Shown here piece by piece: positions 44,794-53,662 of a DNA stretch of 64,000 bases; within the stretch, counting starts at the first letter, position 1; each line of letters starts with the position of its first letter. The notes beneath the pieces are model-generated. The model did no database searches. It was not told the origin of the DNA and worked only from the letters and a program-made list of their open reading frames with translations. The position numbers and the translations under genes are program-made. Source of the stretch: Paraglaciecola sp030730205 (lineage in GTDB: Bacteria; Pseudomonadota; Gammaproteobacteria; Enterobacterales; Alteromonadaceae); NCBI RefSeq assembly GCF_052119645.1, contig NZ_JBGQOM010000003.1, forward strand, positions 310,001 to 374,000, in the 5' to 3' direction.

Positions 44794-46722
44794 ATGCTAA
44801 GACCACTACTTGTTCTGTGTATTATTGTTAGTCAGTGCGCCGTTGCTGATGTTAGCGTACCCAAACTCATTAGCGATCATATGGTGTTGCAACGCGATAT
44901 CACTATTCCTATTTGGGGTTATGCTGATGATGGCGAGTCTGTTTTAGTTAAACTAAACGGAAAACCTATTGGAAATTCCATAGGTAATAAGGGGAAGTGG
45001 CAAATCAGTTTACCAGCCCAAGCTGCCAGTGGCCCTTATCAACTCGACATCATCGCGAATAATCGCCTCACCATCAAAGACGTGTATTTCGGTGATGTTT
45101 GGCTGGCCTCGGGCCAATCCAATATGGAATTACCCATGAGACGGGTCGCAGAAGATTACCCTGCGGATATTGCCGACGCTGACTACCCCTTAATACGCCA
45201 GTTTAAAATACCGCAAATATATAATTTTAAAACGCCGCAAGAAGACTTTGCTTCAGGCTCTTGGGCGCCTGTTACACAAGACAATATCAGCGACGTATCT
45301 GCTGTTGCCCTGTATTTCGCTAAAGCGCTGTACAAACATAATGGCGTTGCCATTGGTATATTAAACAATGCATTGGGCGGCTCACCGGTGGAAGCATGGA
45401 TGAGTGAAGAAGCCTTACAAAAATTCCCCGAATCACTTGCCGAAGGCATACGCTTTCGAGACGATGAGCTAATTGCCACAATTACCGCCGCCGATAAGGC
45501 CAAGGATGGACGTTGGTACACTGAATTGAATAAAAAAGACCAAGGCTTAGTGGCAAGCACTCCTTGGTATAGTCCTGAACTTGACGACAGTGAGTGGGAT
45601 AAATTCACCATTCCAGGTAAAAGACTGCTGACAGAAGGAGAGAACTTCAACGGTGTTTGGTGGTTTCGCAAAACCATCACACTCACTGCCGAGCAAGTCG
45701 CCAACGCCAATACCTTACGTTTAGGTCGAATCGTTGATGCAGATGAAGCCTACATCAATGGCATCAAGGTGGGTAACACTACCTATCAATATCCACCTCG
45801 GCGTTATTCAATTCCAAAAGACTTACTTAAAGAGGGTCAAAACACCCTTGCTGTGCGTGTAATTGCTAACAGCGGGCGCAGCGAATTTGTCGCTGATAAA
45901 CCTTATTGGTTGGGTACAGACCAACAGCATATTGATATCGCGGGCGACTGGAAGGTAAAAACCGCTGCTGTAATGCCACCTTTAGCAGGTGGTACGTTTA
46001 TTCGTTGGAAGCCCATGGGTTTGTATAACGGCCTAACCGCACCCCTTACCCATTTGCCCATTAAAGGCGTCATTTGGTTTCAGGGTGAGTCTAACGTAGG
46101 GCAGTGGCATGATTACCACACAAAATTCAGCACCATGATTCAAGATTGGCGCACAAAGTGGGGCCAAGGTGACTTTCCCTTTATTTTTGCTCAGCTAGCC
46201 AATTTTATGGAGAAACAAGCGAAACCAATTGACAGTGCTTGGGCACAATTACGCCAAGCCCAAAGCCAAACCCTCAGCGAACCCAACACCGCGATGGCAG
46301 TCACCATTGATATTGGCGAGTGGAACGACATTCACCCAACCAATAAAAAGACCGTAGGTAAGCGCCTAGCGTTGGCAGCACGAGCATTGGCTTTAGGCGA
46401 AGACGTGGTTTACCAAGGACCTGAAGTCGCATCAATACAGGTCCAAAATAATGATTTACTGCTAGGCTTTAAACATATTGCTGATGGTTTAGTTCTTAAA
46501 AGCACTGATGACCACAGCTTTGCGATTGCTGGTGCAGACGGCCACTTTGAATGGGCCAACGCTGCTTTGATTAATGATAAAATTCGTCTTTCAAGCCCTA
46601 ATATCAAACAGCCGGTAAGAGTTCGCTATGCGTGGGGTGATAATCCGGATGCGGCTTTGTACAATAGCGAACAACTACCGGCAGTGCCTTTTGATGAAAA
46701 AGTGAGTACAAACCCATTGTAA
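44794..46722 (+). CDS. Exported sialate O-acetylesterase-like SGNH esterase
   Basis: 642 residues with signal peptide (MLRPLLVLCIIVSQCAVA). SGNH block I is VWLASGQSNMELPM (Ser about 109) and later blocks include GVIWFQGESNVG and IGEWNDIHPTNK (catalytic Asp-x-x-His). An inserted beta domain (about 240-380, WWFRKTITL) splits the hydrolase. It matches SiaE/9-O-acetylesterase-type proteins that also deacetylate plant and algal polysaccharides. The pectinesterase gene 11 kb away makes a polysaccharide substrate plausible. Confidence 0.88.
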   Translation: MLRPLLVLCIIVSQCAVADVSVPKLISDHMVLQRDITIPIWGYADDGESVLVKLNGKPIGNSIGNKGKWQISLPAQAASGPYQLDIIANNRLTIKDVYFGDVWLASGQSNMELPMRRVAEDYPADIADADYPLIRQFKIPQIYNFKTPQEDFASGSWAPVTQDNISDVSAVALYFAKALYKHNGVAIGILNNALGGSPVEAWMSEEALQKFPESLAEGIRFRDDELIATITAADKAKDGRWYTELNKKDQGLVASTPWYSPELDDSEWDKFTIPGKRLLTEGENFNGVWWFRKTITLTAEQVANANTLRLGRIVDADEAYINGIKVGNTTYQYPPRRYSIPKDLLKEGQNTLAVRVIANSGRSEFVADKPYWLGTDQQHIDIAGDWKVKTAAVMPPLAGGTFIRWKPMGLYNGLTAPLTHLPIKGVIWFQGESNVGQWHDYHTKFSTMIQDWRTKWGQGDFPFIFAQLANFMEKQAKPIDSAWAQLRQAQSQTLSEPNTAMAVTIDIGEWNDIHPTNKKTVGKRLALAARALALGEDVVYQGPEVASIQVQNNDLLLGFKHIADGLVLKSTDDHSFAIAGADGHFEWANAALINDKIRLSSPNIKQPVRVRYAWGDNPDAALYNSEQLPAVPFDEKVSTNPL

Positions 46723-46857
46723 GCGATGGCTTGGCCGCTTGATTTGCTCAGGCTTTGAGCGTTTGCAATCGAATGCATCAGTAGAACCACGCAATAAATA
46801 ATGTAGCATGGTAATATTCTCCGTCTTTTTTCACATATACATTAAGGATTGGTTTGA

Positions 46858-49293
46858 ATGGCATGGCTGCATAACTTGTTGCTGGTTCTGATTTCAATAC
46901 CGGTAAAATGGCTGGTTAAAGCCAACACTATCCCCTCGGATTTAGCCCAAGAGCTTGGTATTGATCCGACCAAGCCTATTCTTTATTTATTACGCAGCCA
47001 CTCAGCTACCGATCAAATTGCCCTGAGTATGTCGGCTGAATCGCTTAATTTGCCCAAGCCCAATAGCCGTATCGCCATCGCAGGTGAGCAGCATCGATCC
47101 TGTTTATTTTTACTCGAACCAAAATCAGTATTAACGCGAAAAGTAAAAAACACCGATATTGCTCAACAATTTACCCATTTATTTCAACTTCATCGCCTCG
47201 ATCCCGCCCTTGATATCCAAATCGTACCTGTTTCAATCTTTTGGGGTAGAGCACCAGGTAAAAAGTTTTCAGGTTGGTCAGACGTTATTGCTAATCAAGT
47301 ATCGCCCAGTTGGTTACGCAAATTTTTTATTGTGTTGTTTTTAGGCCGAGACAACTTTGTTTGTTATAGCAAAGCCGTTTCATCCCGATCGATGGCCGAT
47401 TTACCGGGCACAGATGCCGAACTCGCCCACAAGCTTATTCGCTTGGCTGGTACGCACTTTCATCGCAGGCGCCAAGGCATTACCGGTCCTTATTTGCTTG
47501 AAAAACAAGAACTGTACAACACCGTACTCGGTTCGCAGTCAGTGCGTTCGGCCATTAATGATGAAGCCACCAGTAAAAATATCACTTATCAAAGCGCGCA
47601 GACCCAAGCAAAAAAATATATCGATGAGATAGCCGGTGATTACCGAGAAGGCTTAATTCGCTTAGGCGATCGAGTACTGACAAAAATTTGGAATAAAATT
47701 TATAACGGCATAGAAGTACAACACGCACAAAAAGTACGTACCTTAGCGCAAAATGGCCACGAGATTATCTATGTGCCTTGCCATCGTAGTCATATGGATT
47801 ATTTGTTGCTGACCTATGTCATCTATCACGAAGGCCTTGTTACCCCACATATTGCAGCAGGCATTAACCTTAACTTCTGGCCAATAGGCGGAGTACTGCG
47901 TAAAGCCGGGGCGTTTTTTTTGCGCCGCAGTTTTGCTGGCAACAAATTGTACACTGCGGTATTTCGCGAATACCTTGAGTTGCTATTTAACAAAGGCTAT
48001 TCGGTTAAGTATTATCCCGAAGGCGGGCGCAGTCGCACCGGGCGTTTATTGCCACCTAAAACAGGTATGCTCGCCATGACCTTACAAGGGCTCATAAAAG
48101 GGATTAATCGACCCGTTAGTATCGTACCTGTGTACATTGGTTACGAACATGTCATGGAAGTCTCAAGCTATTTGCAAGAGCTCACGGGCTCTGCCAAAAA
48201 GAAAGAGTCTATCTTTCACATATTTTCTGCTATCCGTAAATTAAAAAACTATGGCTACGGTTATCTCAACTTTGGCGACCCAATTAACCTCAGCAATTAC
48301 TTAGATAAAAACGTGACCAACTGGCGAGAACTGCAACAAGCTGAGCCCGATAAAAAACCGCAGTGGTTGACTCCGGTGGTAAACGATTTGGCAAATAATG
48401 TGATGGAGCGCATCAACCAAGCTGCAGCCATTAGCGGCATGTCATTGTGTGCAATTTGTTTATTGTCTGCCAAAAAACACGCCATGACAGAGGATGAGTT
48501 ACTGCTTGCCATCGAACATCTACTTACTCTGTTGGCGAAGTCGCCCTACAGCGAGGTGTCTACCATTCCAGATATCAGTGCCAAACAGCTGTTGGAAAAC
48601 ACCCTGAAGCTGAAAAAATTTGAAGTCAGTGAAGATACCTTTGGGCGCATCATTAGCCTAAGGGATAAAAACGCAGTACCGCTGACGTATTATCGCAACA
48701 ACATTCTGCATTTATTCGCGATGCCGGGCTTAATCACCGCCATAATTTTTGCACGCCACAGTATCAGCCGCAGCGATATAAAGCAGCTCATTGCTAAGCT
48801 CTACCCATTGTTGCAACGCGAATTATTTATTTATATGTCTCTTGAACACGCCATCGACTATTCAGATTCACTTATTGAAAGCATGTTAGATATGGGCTTG
48901 CTCAGCAACCTGGATGACCAACTGACTCCACCAGCACCAAGTAGTAAGGCCTATTATTCAGCGTGGTTACTCAATCGCAGTATTCAAGAAACCTTACATC
49001 GTTACGCCGTGGTACTCACCTTGCTTGAGCGTGAGGGTTCGATGAGCCGCGCCGTGTTAGAAAAACGCAGCCAGCAATTTGCTCAGCGTTTATCCTCGTT
49101 ACATGGCATTAGCTCACCGGAGTTTTTTGATAAAAATGTACTGGGCACCTTTATCAATGCCTTAAAAGAAAATCACCTTGTACAAAGCAACGAAGAAGGC
49201 CAATTGCAACATTGTGATGTTAGCGAGGCCTTGCGATTAGACGTGATCAGTTTAATTTCACCTGAAATTGCGCAGCGTATTCAACAAATATAA
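46858..49293 (+). CDS. plsB: Glycerol-3-phosphate 1-O-acyltransferase PlsB
   Basis: 811 residues (E. coli 807). Acyltransferase block I is VPCHRSHMDYLLLTY (HX4D, about residue 303), block II GAFFLRRSF, block III YYPEGGRSRTGRLL and block IV VSIVPVYIGYEHV. It performs the first acylation of phospholipid synthesis at the inner membrane. AAGGA about 10 nt before the ATG. Its stop is 6 bp from that of the convergent dmeF. Confidence 0.97.
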   Translation: MAWLHNLLLVLISIPVKWLVKANTIPSDLAQELGIDPTKPILYLLRSHSATDQIALSMSAESLNLPKPNSRIAIAGEQHRSCLFLLEPKSVLTRKVKNTDIAQQFTHLFQLHRLDPALDIQIVPVSIFWGRAPGKKFSGWSDVIANQVSPSWLRKFFIVLFLGRDNFVCYSKAVSSRSMADLPGTDAELAHKLIRLAGTHFHRRRQGITGPYLLEKQELYNTVLGSQSVRSAINDEATSKNITYQSAQTQAKKYIDEIAGDYREGLIRLGDRVLTKIWNKIYNGIEVQHAQKVRTLAQNGHEIIYVPCHRSHMDYLLLTYVIYHEGLVTPHIAAGINLNFWPIGGVLRKAGAFFLRRSFAGNKLYTAVFREYLELLFNKGYSVKYYPEGGRSRTGRLLPPKTGMLAMTLQGLIKGINRPVSIVPVYIGYEHVMEVSSYLQELTGSAKKKESIFHIFSAIRKLKNYGYGYLNFGDPINLSNYLDKNVTNWRELQQAEPDKKPQWLTPVVNDLANNVMERINQAAAISGMSLCAICLLSAKKHAMTEDELLLAIEHLLTLLAKSPYSEVSTIPDISAKQLLENTLKLKKFEVSEDTFGRIISLRDKNAVPLTYYRNNILHLFAMPGLITAIIFARHSISRSDIKQLIAKLYPLLQRELFIYMSLEHAIDYSDSLIESMLDMGLLSNLDDQLTPPAPSSKAYYSAWLLNRSIQETLHRYAVVLTLLEREGSMSRAVLEKRSQQFAQRLSSLHGISSPEFFDKNVLGTFINALKENHLVQSNEEGQLQHCDVSEALRLDVISLISPEIAQRIQQI

Positions 49294-49299
49294 TGCATA

Positions 49300-50283
49300 T
49301 CAATGGGCTTGCGTGCAGTGCTGAACTTCAATCGTTACATGCACCAGCCCCAGATCATCAGGTAATTGCGACTTGTATTCGGTAGCGGTTTTCAGTTGAT
49401 GAGTCACCACCGATATCGCCGCAGAATAAATATTGGGGCCGATAGACCAAACATGTAAGTCGGTGATCTGGCTGTCGCCGTCTTCTTCTATAAAAGATGT
49501 CACTTGCTGCGTAAGCGGTGTGGCCGCTTGATGATCTAGGAGTACATTACTGGTTTCTTTTAATAAACCAATTGACCAACGCGCTACCAGCAAACCACCC
49601 ACTATCCCCATAATAGGGTCCATCCATACCCAACCAAAGTATTTAGCAGCAAGCAGTGCCACAATCGCTAACACCGAGGTCAGCGCATCGGCTATCACAT
49701 GCAGGTAAGCAGATTTAAGATTGTGATCATGGGAGTGTGCCACTGAAGTTGGTTTATGAGCATGGCCATGCCTGTGATGTTCCCCATGGTCATCAGAGTG
49801 AGAGTGACCGTGGTGATGATCATGTTCATCGCCGCCCAATATAAATACGCAAATACCGTTAACCACTAAACCGGCAATGGCCACCAATATGGCTTGATTA
49901 AACACAATCTCTACCGGGTTGAGTAAACGATGCACACTCTCAACCGCCATAAACACCGCAAACAAACCAAGTAAAATCGCCCCTGAATAACCACCCAAGG
50001 CATTCACTTTGCCTGTGCCAAAACTAAATTTTCGATTTTTAGCATTGCGCCGCGCATAAATATAAGCAAATACCGTAATAGTTAGGGCTACCGCATGTGA
50101 GCCCATATGCAAACCATCTGCCAGCAAGGCCATAGAGCCAAATACAATGCCGCCGATAATTTCTACCAACATCATTACCACGGTAATCGCAATGACCAAA
50201 ATGGAGCGATTTTCACCAGCGCGTTTTTTATCTTGCTCAAATGTGTGATCGTGTTGTAAGTGCGAATGTTGTTCGGCTTGCAT
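49300..50283 (-). CDS. CDF-family metal exporter, DmeF-like (Co/Ni/Zn)
   Basis: 327 residues, six membrane segments. The metal site is formed by LLADGLHMGSHAVAL and AYLHVIADALTSVLAIVAL (HxxxD pairs). A long His-rich loop lies between helices IV and V (about 154-190, HDHHHGHSHSDDHGEHHRHG). The C-terminal domain ends in HVTIEVQHC. Sequence order is closest to DmeF-type exporters of cobalt and nickel; metal specificity cannot be read reliably. Confidence 0.88.
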   Translation of the reverse strand: MQAEQHSHLQHDHTFEQDKKRAGENRSILVIAITVVMMLVEIIGGIVFGSMALLADGLHMGSHAVALTITVFAYIYARRNAKNRKFSFGTGKVNALGGYSGAILLGLFAVFMAVESVHRLLNPVEIVFNQAILVAIAGLVVNGICVFILGGDEHDHHHGHSHSDDHGEHHRHGHAHKPTSVAHSHDHNLKSAYLHVIADALTSVLAIVALLAAKYFGWVWMDPIMGIVGGLLVARWSIGLLKETSNVLLDHQAATPLTQQVTSFIEEDGDSQITDLHVWSIGPNIYSAAISVVTHQLKTATEYKSQLPDDLGLVHVTIEVQHCTQAH

Positions 50284-50444
50284 AGTAAATTCGTGTCAGG
50301 CTGTCATACCTGCCACCTTAATCGAGGCTCGAGTACGCGGCAAGTTGCTACAGAAATTAAATGACTATTTAGCGTTTTGATAAAATCATTTCATCTGTAA
50401 TTCTGCTAGAATCGTCAACAAATCCGTCAGTCTTTTTTCGTCCT

Positions 50445-51890
50445 ATGTCTCTTGTTACTCTCGCACAATACCAATGCATCTTTGCTGAACATTTCTCATT
50501 ACACATCAAGTACCTCACGATTAAGGCCTTACAACATACGGTTATCTTAGGTGCCAATGGCAGCGGCAAATCAGCCTTAGCGGCATGTCTTGCTGGGCAG
50601 GGCGAATATGTCAGTGGCGAACGAGCAGTGAACGCACCTCATGCGTGGGTGTCGGTTGAGCAACAACAGGCCTTGATCGCGGCTGAGCGCCAAAAAGACT
50701 GCAGCGATATACTCGATATCATCCCCATCCCCAGCTCAGTAGAAGAAATCTTATTTGAAGGCCTTGATTTGCCTTATCAAGATCCCGCTTTGCTTGAACA
50801 TGTACTCTCACTGTTTTCACTCAATACCATGCTGAAAAGACCATTTCGCGCGCTTTCGACCGGAGAAACCCGTAAGTTGCTGCTGGCCAAAGCCATACTC
50901 AGTAAAGCGCAGTTGTTGATACTCGATGAGCCGTGGGACGGTTTAGATCAGCAAGCCTGCCATGAATTATCAGTCTTGTTTAATACCCTGGCCGAGCACA
51001 CCACCTTGGTCTTTGTATTAAATCGACTAAGCGAAGTACCAAGGTACTGCCAACAAGTGGTATTAATGCAGGCAGGTGAGATCCAGTGGCAATCATCGAG
51101 TAATAGTAGCTTAAGCGAAACCATTCGCCATATTGAACAAGTGCGGCACATGCAGCAAAGTGATTTGAGCTTACCCTCACGCGATGAAGAGCGTTTTGCC
51201 CCGCACCCACTTGATGCTTCTGCGCCCTTAGTCAAACTGACTCAGGTCAAAGTCAGTTATGGCGATCACATCGTTTTTCAAGGACTGAACTGGACCATTA
51301 GACCAAACCAACATTGGCAGATCACTGGCCCCAATGGTTCAGGCAAAACCTGTTTACTGAATTTAATTACCGGCGACCATCCCCAATGTTACGTAAATGA
51401 CATTCACGTATTTGGTTTTAAACGTGGTAGTGGCGAGAGTATTTGGCAGATTAAACAATACATTGGCTACATGTCGAATGCCTTGCATTTAGACTATCGG
51501 GTTAATTGCTCGCTGTTACAGGTCATTTTGTCTGGCTTCTACGACAGCATCGGGTTATACCAAACCCCAAGTCCCAAACAAAAAGCGCTGGCACAGCAAT
51601 GGTTAGCCTTGATGTCGCTCACTCATCTTGAAAACACCCCCTTTTTGCAACTGTCTTTTGGTGATCAACGCATGGCTTTAATCGCCCGCGCGATGGTAAA
51701 ACACCCCGCGTTGCTGATCTTAGATGAACCCTGCAATGGCTTAGATGATATTAATCGCATAAAAGTATTAGCCTTGATTGACTTACTCGCCCGCGAAGGC
51801 AACACGACATTACTGTACGTTAATCATCATCAAGAAGATGCAATACCCAGTATTGAACATCATCTGTGTATGACCGACTTTCAGGCCTAA
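50445..51890 (+). CDS. ModF-like double ABC ATPase
   Basis: 481 residues, two ABC domains and no membrane segment. Walker A: GANGSGKSA (about 36) and GPNGSGKTC (about 297). Signatures LSTGETRKL and LSFGDQRMA; Walker B LLILDEPWDGLD and LLILDEPCNGLD. This resembles ModF/PhrA, whose role (molybdate-related or photorepair) is unclear. No modABC genes nearby. 6 bp upstream of the RluA gene, probably co-transcribed. Confidence 0.87.
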   Translation: MSLVTLAQYQCIFAEHFSLHIKYLTIKALQHTVILGANGSGKSALAACLAGQGEYVSGERAVNAPHAWVSVEQQQALIAAERQKDCSDILDIIPIPSSVEEILFEGLDLPYQDPALLEHVLSLFSLNTMLKRPFRALSTGETRKLLLAKAILSKAQLLILDEPWDGLDQQACHELSVLFNTLAEHTTLVFVLNRLSEVPRYCQQVVLMQAGEIQWQSSSNSSLSETIRHIEQVRHMQQSDLSLPSRDEERFAPHPLDASAPLVKLTQVKVSYGDHIVFQGLNWTIRPNQHWQITGPNGSGKTCLLNLITGDHPQCYVNDIHVFGFKRGSGESIWQIKQYIGYMSNALHLDYRVNCSLLQVILSGFYDSIGLYQTPSPKQKALAQQWLALMSLTHLENTPFLQLSFGDQRMALIARAMVKHPALLILDEPCNGLDDINRIKVLALIDLLAREGNTTLLYVNHHQEDAIPSIEHHLCMTDFQA

Positions 51891-51896
51891 TTTGTT

Positions 51897-53585
51897 ATGT
51901 CGCTTGAACCCACCTGTTTTATTAAATTTAGTCAGGCTATCGATGGCATCGCTTTGCCGGAGCGTTTTACGTTTCCATTTTATTATCAACCCCATCCGCT
52001 GTGTATTATCGCCGCTGATGAGCTGCAACAACGACTCAGCGCACCGCAAACCTGGCAACATAACTTTGGATTAACTGACGATCCGAATAACATCATCGGC
52101 AAAATGTTTGGTGTGTTATTGGTTAACAATCAGCAAGGGGAATTGGGATACTTAGCAGCATTCTCTGGGAAATTAGCCGAACAAAATCACATTGATGGCT
52201 TTGTACCTCCGGTATTTGATTTGTTGGTACAAGATAATTTTTTTCTTACCCAGCAAGTGCATATCAATCAGCTCAATGAACAGATACACGCCCATGAAAA
52301 TAATTCAGATTTAATCTTATTAAAACACCGGTTGGCCGCGGCTAAAGCGGCTCGAGATGAGCACATCGCCACGCAGCGAGCAGATATGATAGTTCAGCGC
52401 CAAATGCGCAAAGCGCAGCGTATGGCAGGACAAAATGCGCTATCGAGCGAGGCCTTTGCAGCACTCCAGCACCAGCTTAATCAGCAAAGCATCAGCGATA
52501 AACTACAGCTTAAAGCCGTGACCTTAGAATGGGACGGAAAACTGGCTCACGCCCAAGCTAAATATGATGAGTTACACTTACCCCTCGTTGATCTTAAAAA
52601 CCAGCGTAAACAAGCGTCGGCGGCGCTGCAACAACAAATATTTGCACAATATCAATTTTTAAATGCGCAAGGTAAGAGCCTTAGTTTGCAAGAAATTTTT
52701 AGTCAAACCGCTTTGCGCACGCCGCCAGCCGGAGCAGGTGAGTGCGCTGCACCTAAGTTATTGCAATATGCCTTTAAACACCAAATGCAGCCTTTGGCGT
52801 TGGCGGAATTTTGGTGGGGCGCCTCACCTAAGTCTGAAATCAGGCAGCATAAACATCATTATCCCGCTTGTTTAGGCAAGTGCCAGCCCATACTAGCCCA
52901 TATGTTAGAGGGCATGGCACTCGACCCCAATCCCATGTTAGTAAATCAAGGCGAAGGAAAACACCTTGACCTGATCTACCAAGATGAAGACATGGTGATC
53001 ATCAATAAACCCGCTGAGTTTTTATCGGTACCCGGCAAAGACGTGCATGACTCAGTCTATGCCCGCATGAAAACCCAATATCCGCAGGCAACGGGGTCAT
53101 TGATTGTGCACCGATTAGATATGTCAACTTCTGGTTTAATGGTCATTGCCCTTAACCCACAAGCACACAAATCGTTACAACGGCAATTTATTCAGCGCAC
53201 AATTGAAAAATCCTACATCGCCTTGGTTACAGGAATAGTGCAACAGGATGATGGCGTGATTGAACTGCCCCTAAGAGGCGACTTATATGACAGGCCGCGC
53301 CAGCTCGTTTGTCAGGAGTACGGCAAACCGGCTTTGACCGAGTGGCAAGTGCTTAGCCGAGATCACGTTAGGCAACAAACCAAAGTCCGCTTAAAACCAC
53401 ATACCGGACGCACGCATCAATTGCGGGTACATTGCGCTCATCCCTTAGGTCTTAATATGCCTATTGTAGGCGATGATCTTTATGGGACTTTAGCTAATCG
53501 CCTACACTTACATGCAGAGCAGTTAACCCTGAATCATCCCCTGAGCAACAAAACCATGTCATTTAATGTGGCAGCTGAATTTTAG
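51897..53585 (+). CDS. RluA-family pseudouridine synthase with long N-terminal extension
   Basis: 562 residues. The catalytic half (about 350-560) has the family motif LIVHRLDMSTSGLMVIAL with the catalytic Asp, and TGRTHQLRVHCAH near the end. The first 340 residues are an added domain with a charged coiled coil (about 130-260) seen in a subset of RluA relatives. It modifies uridines in rRNA or tRNA; target unknown. Directly after modF. Confidence 0.9.
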   Translation: MSLEPTCFIKFSQAIDGIALPERFTFPFYYQPHPLCIIAADELQQRLSAPQTWQHNFGLTDDPNNIIGKMFGVLLVNNQQGELGYLAAFSGKLAEQNHIDGFVPPVFDLLVQDNFFLTQQVHINQLNEQIHAHENNSDLILLKHRLAAAKAARDEHIATQRADMIVQRQMRKAQRMAGQNALSSEAFAALQHQLNQQSISDKLQLKAVTLEWDGKLAHAQAKYDELHLPLVDLKNQRKQASAALQQQIFAQYQFLNAQGKSLSLQEIFSQTALRTPPAGAGECAAPKLLQYAFKHQMQPLALAEFWWGASPKSEIRQHKHHYPACLGKCQPILAHMLEGMALDPNPMLVNQGEGKHLDLIYQDEDMVIINKPAEFLSVPGKDVHDSVYARMKTQYPQATGSLIVHRLDMSTSGLMVIALNPQAHKSLQRQFIQRTIEKSYIALVTGIVQQDDGVIELPLRGDLYDRPRQLVCQEYGKPALTEWQVLSRDHVRQQTKVRLKPHTGRTHQLRVHCAHPLGLNMPIVGDDLYGTLANRLHLHAEQLTLNHPLSNKTMSFNVAAEF

Positions 53586-53617
53586 CGGTTGCTTACCCTA
53601 ACAACAGACAAAAAAAC

Positions 53618-53635
53618 GGGCAGCTAATGCTGCCC
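53618..53635 (-). terminator. Intrinsic terminator for the beta-propeller lipoprotein gene
   Basis: GGGCAGC-TAAT-GCTGCCC is a 7-bp perfect hairpin. Read on the minus strand it is followed by G and a run of six T, 28 bp past the lipoprotein stop. On the plus strand only a weak AT-rich tail follows, so it mainly serves the minus-strand gene and may also help end the rluA transcript. Confidence 0.88.
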
Positions 53636-53662
53636 ATTTACGAAAATGATTGCGTAAACCGC

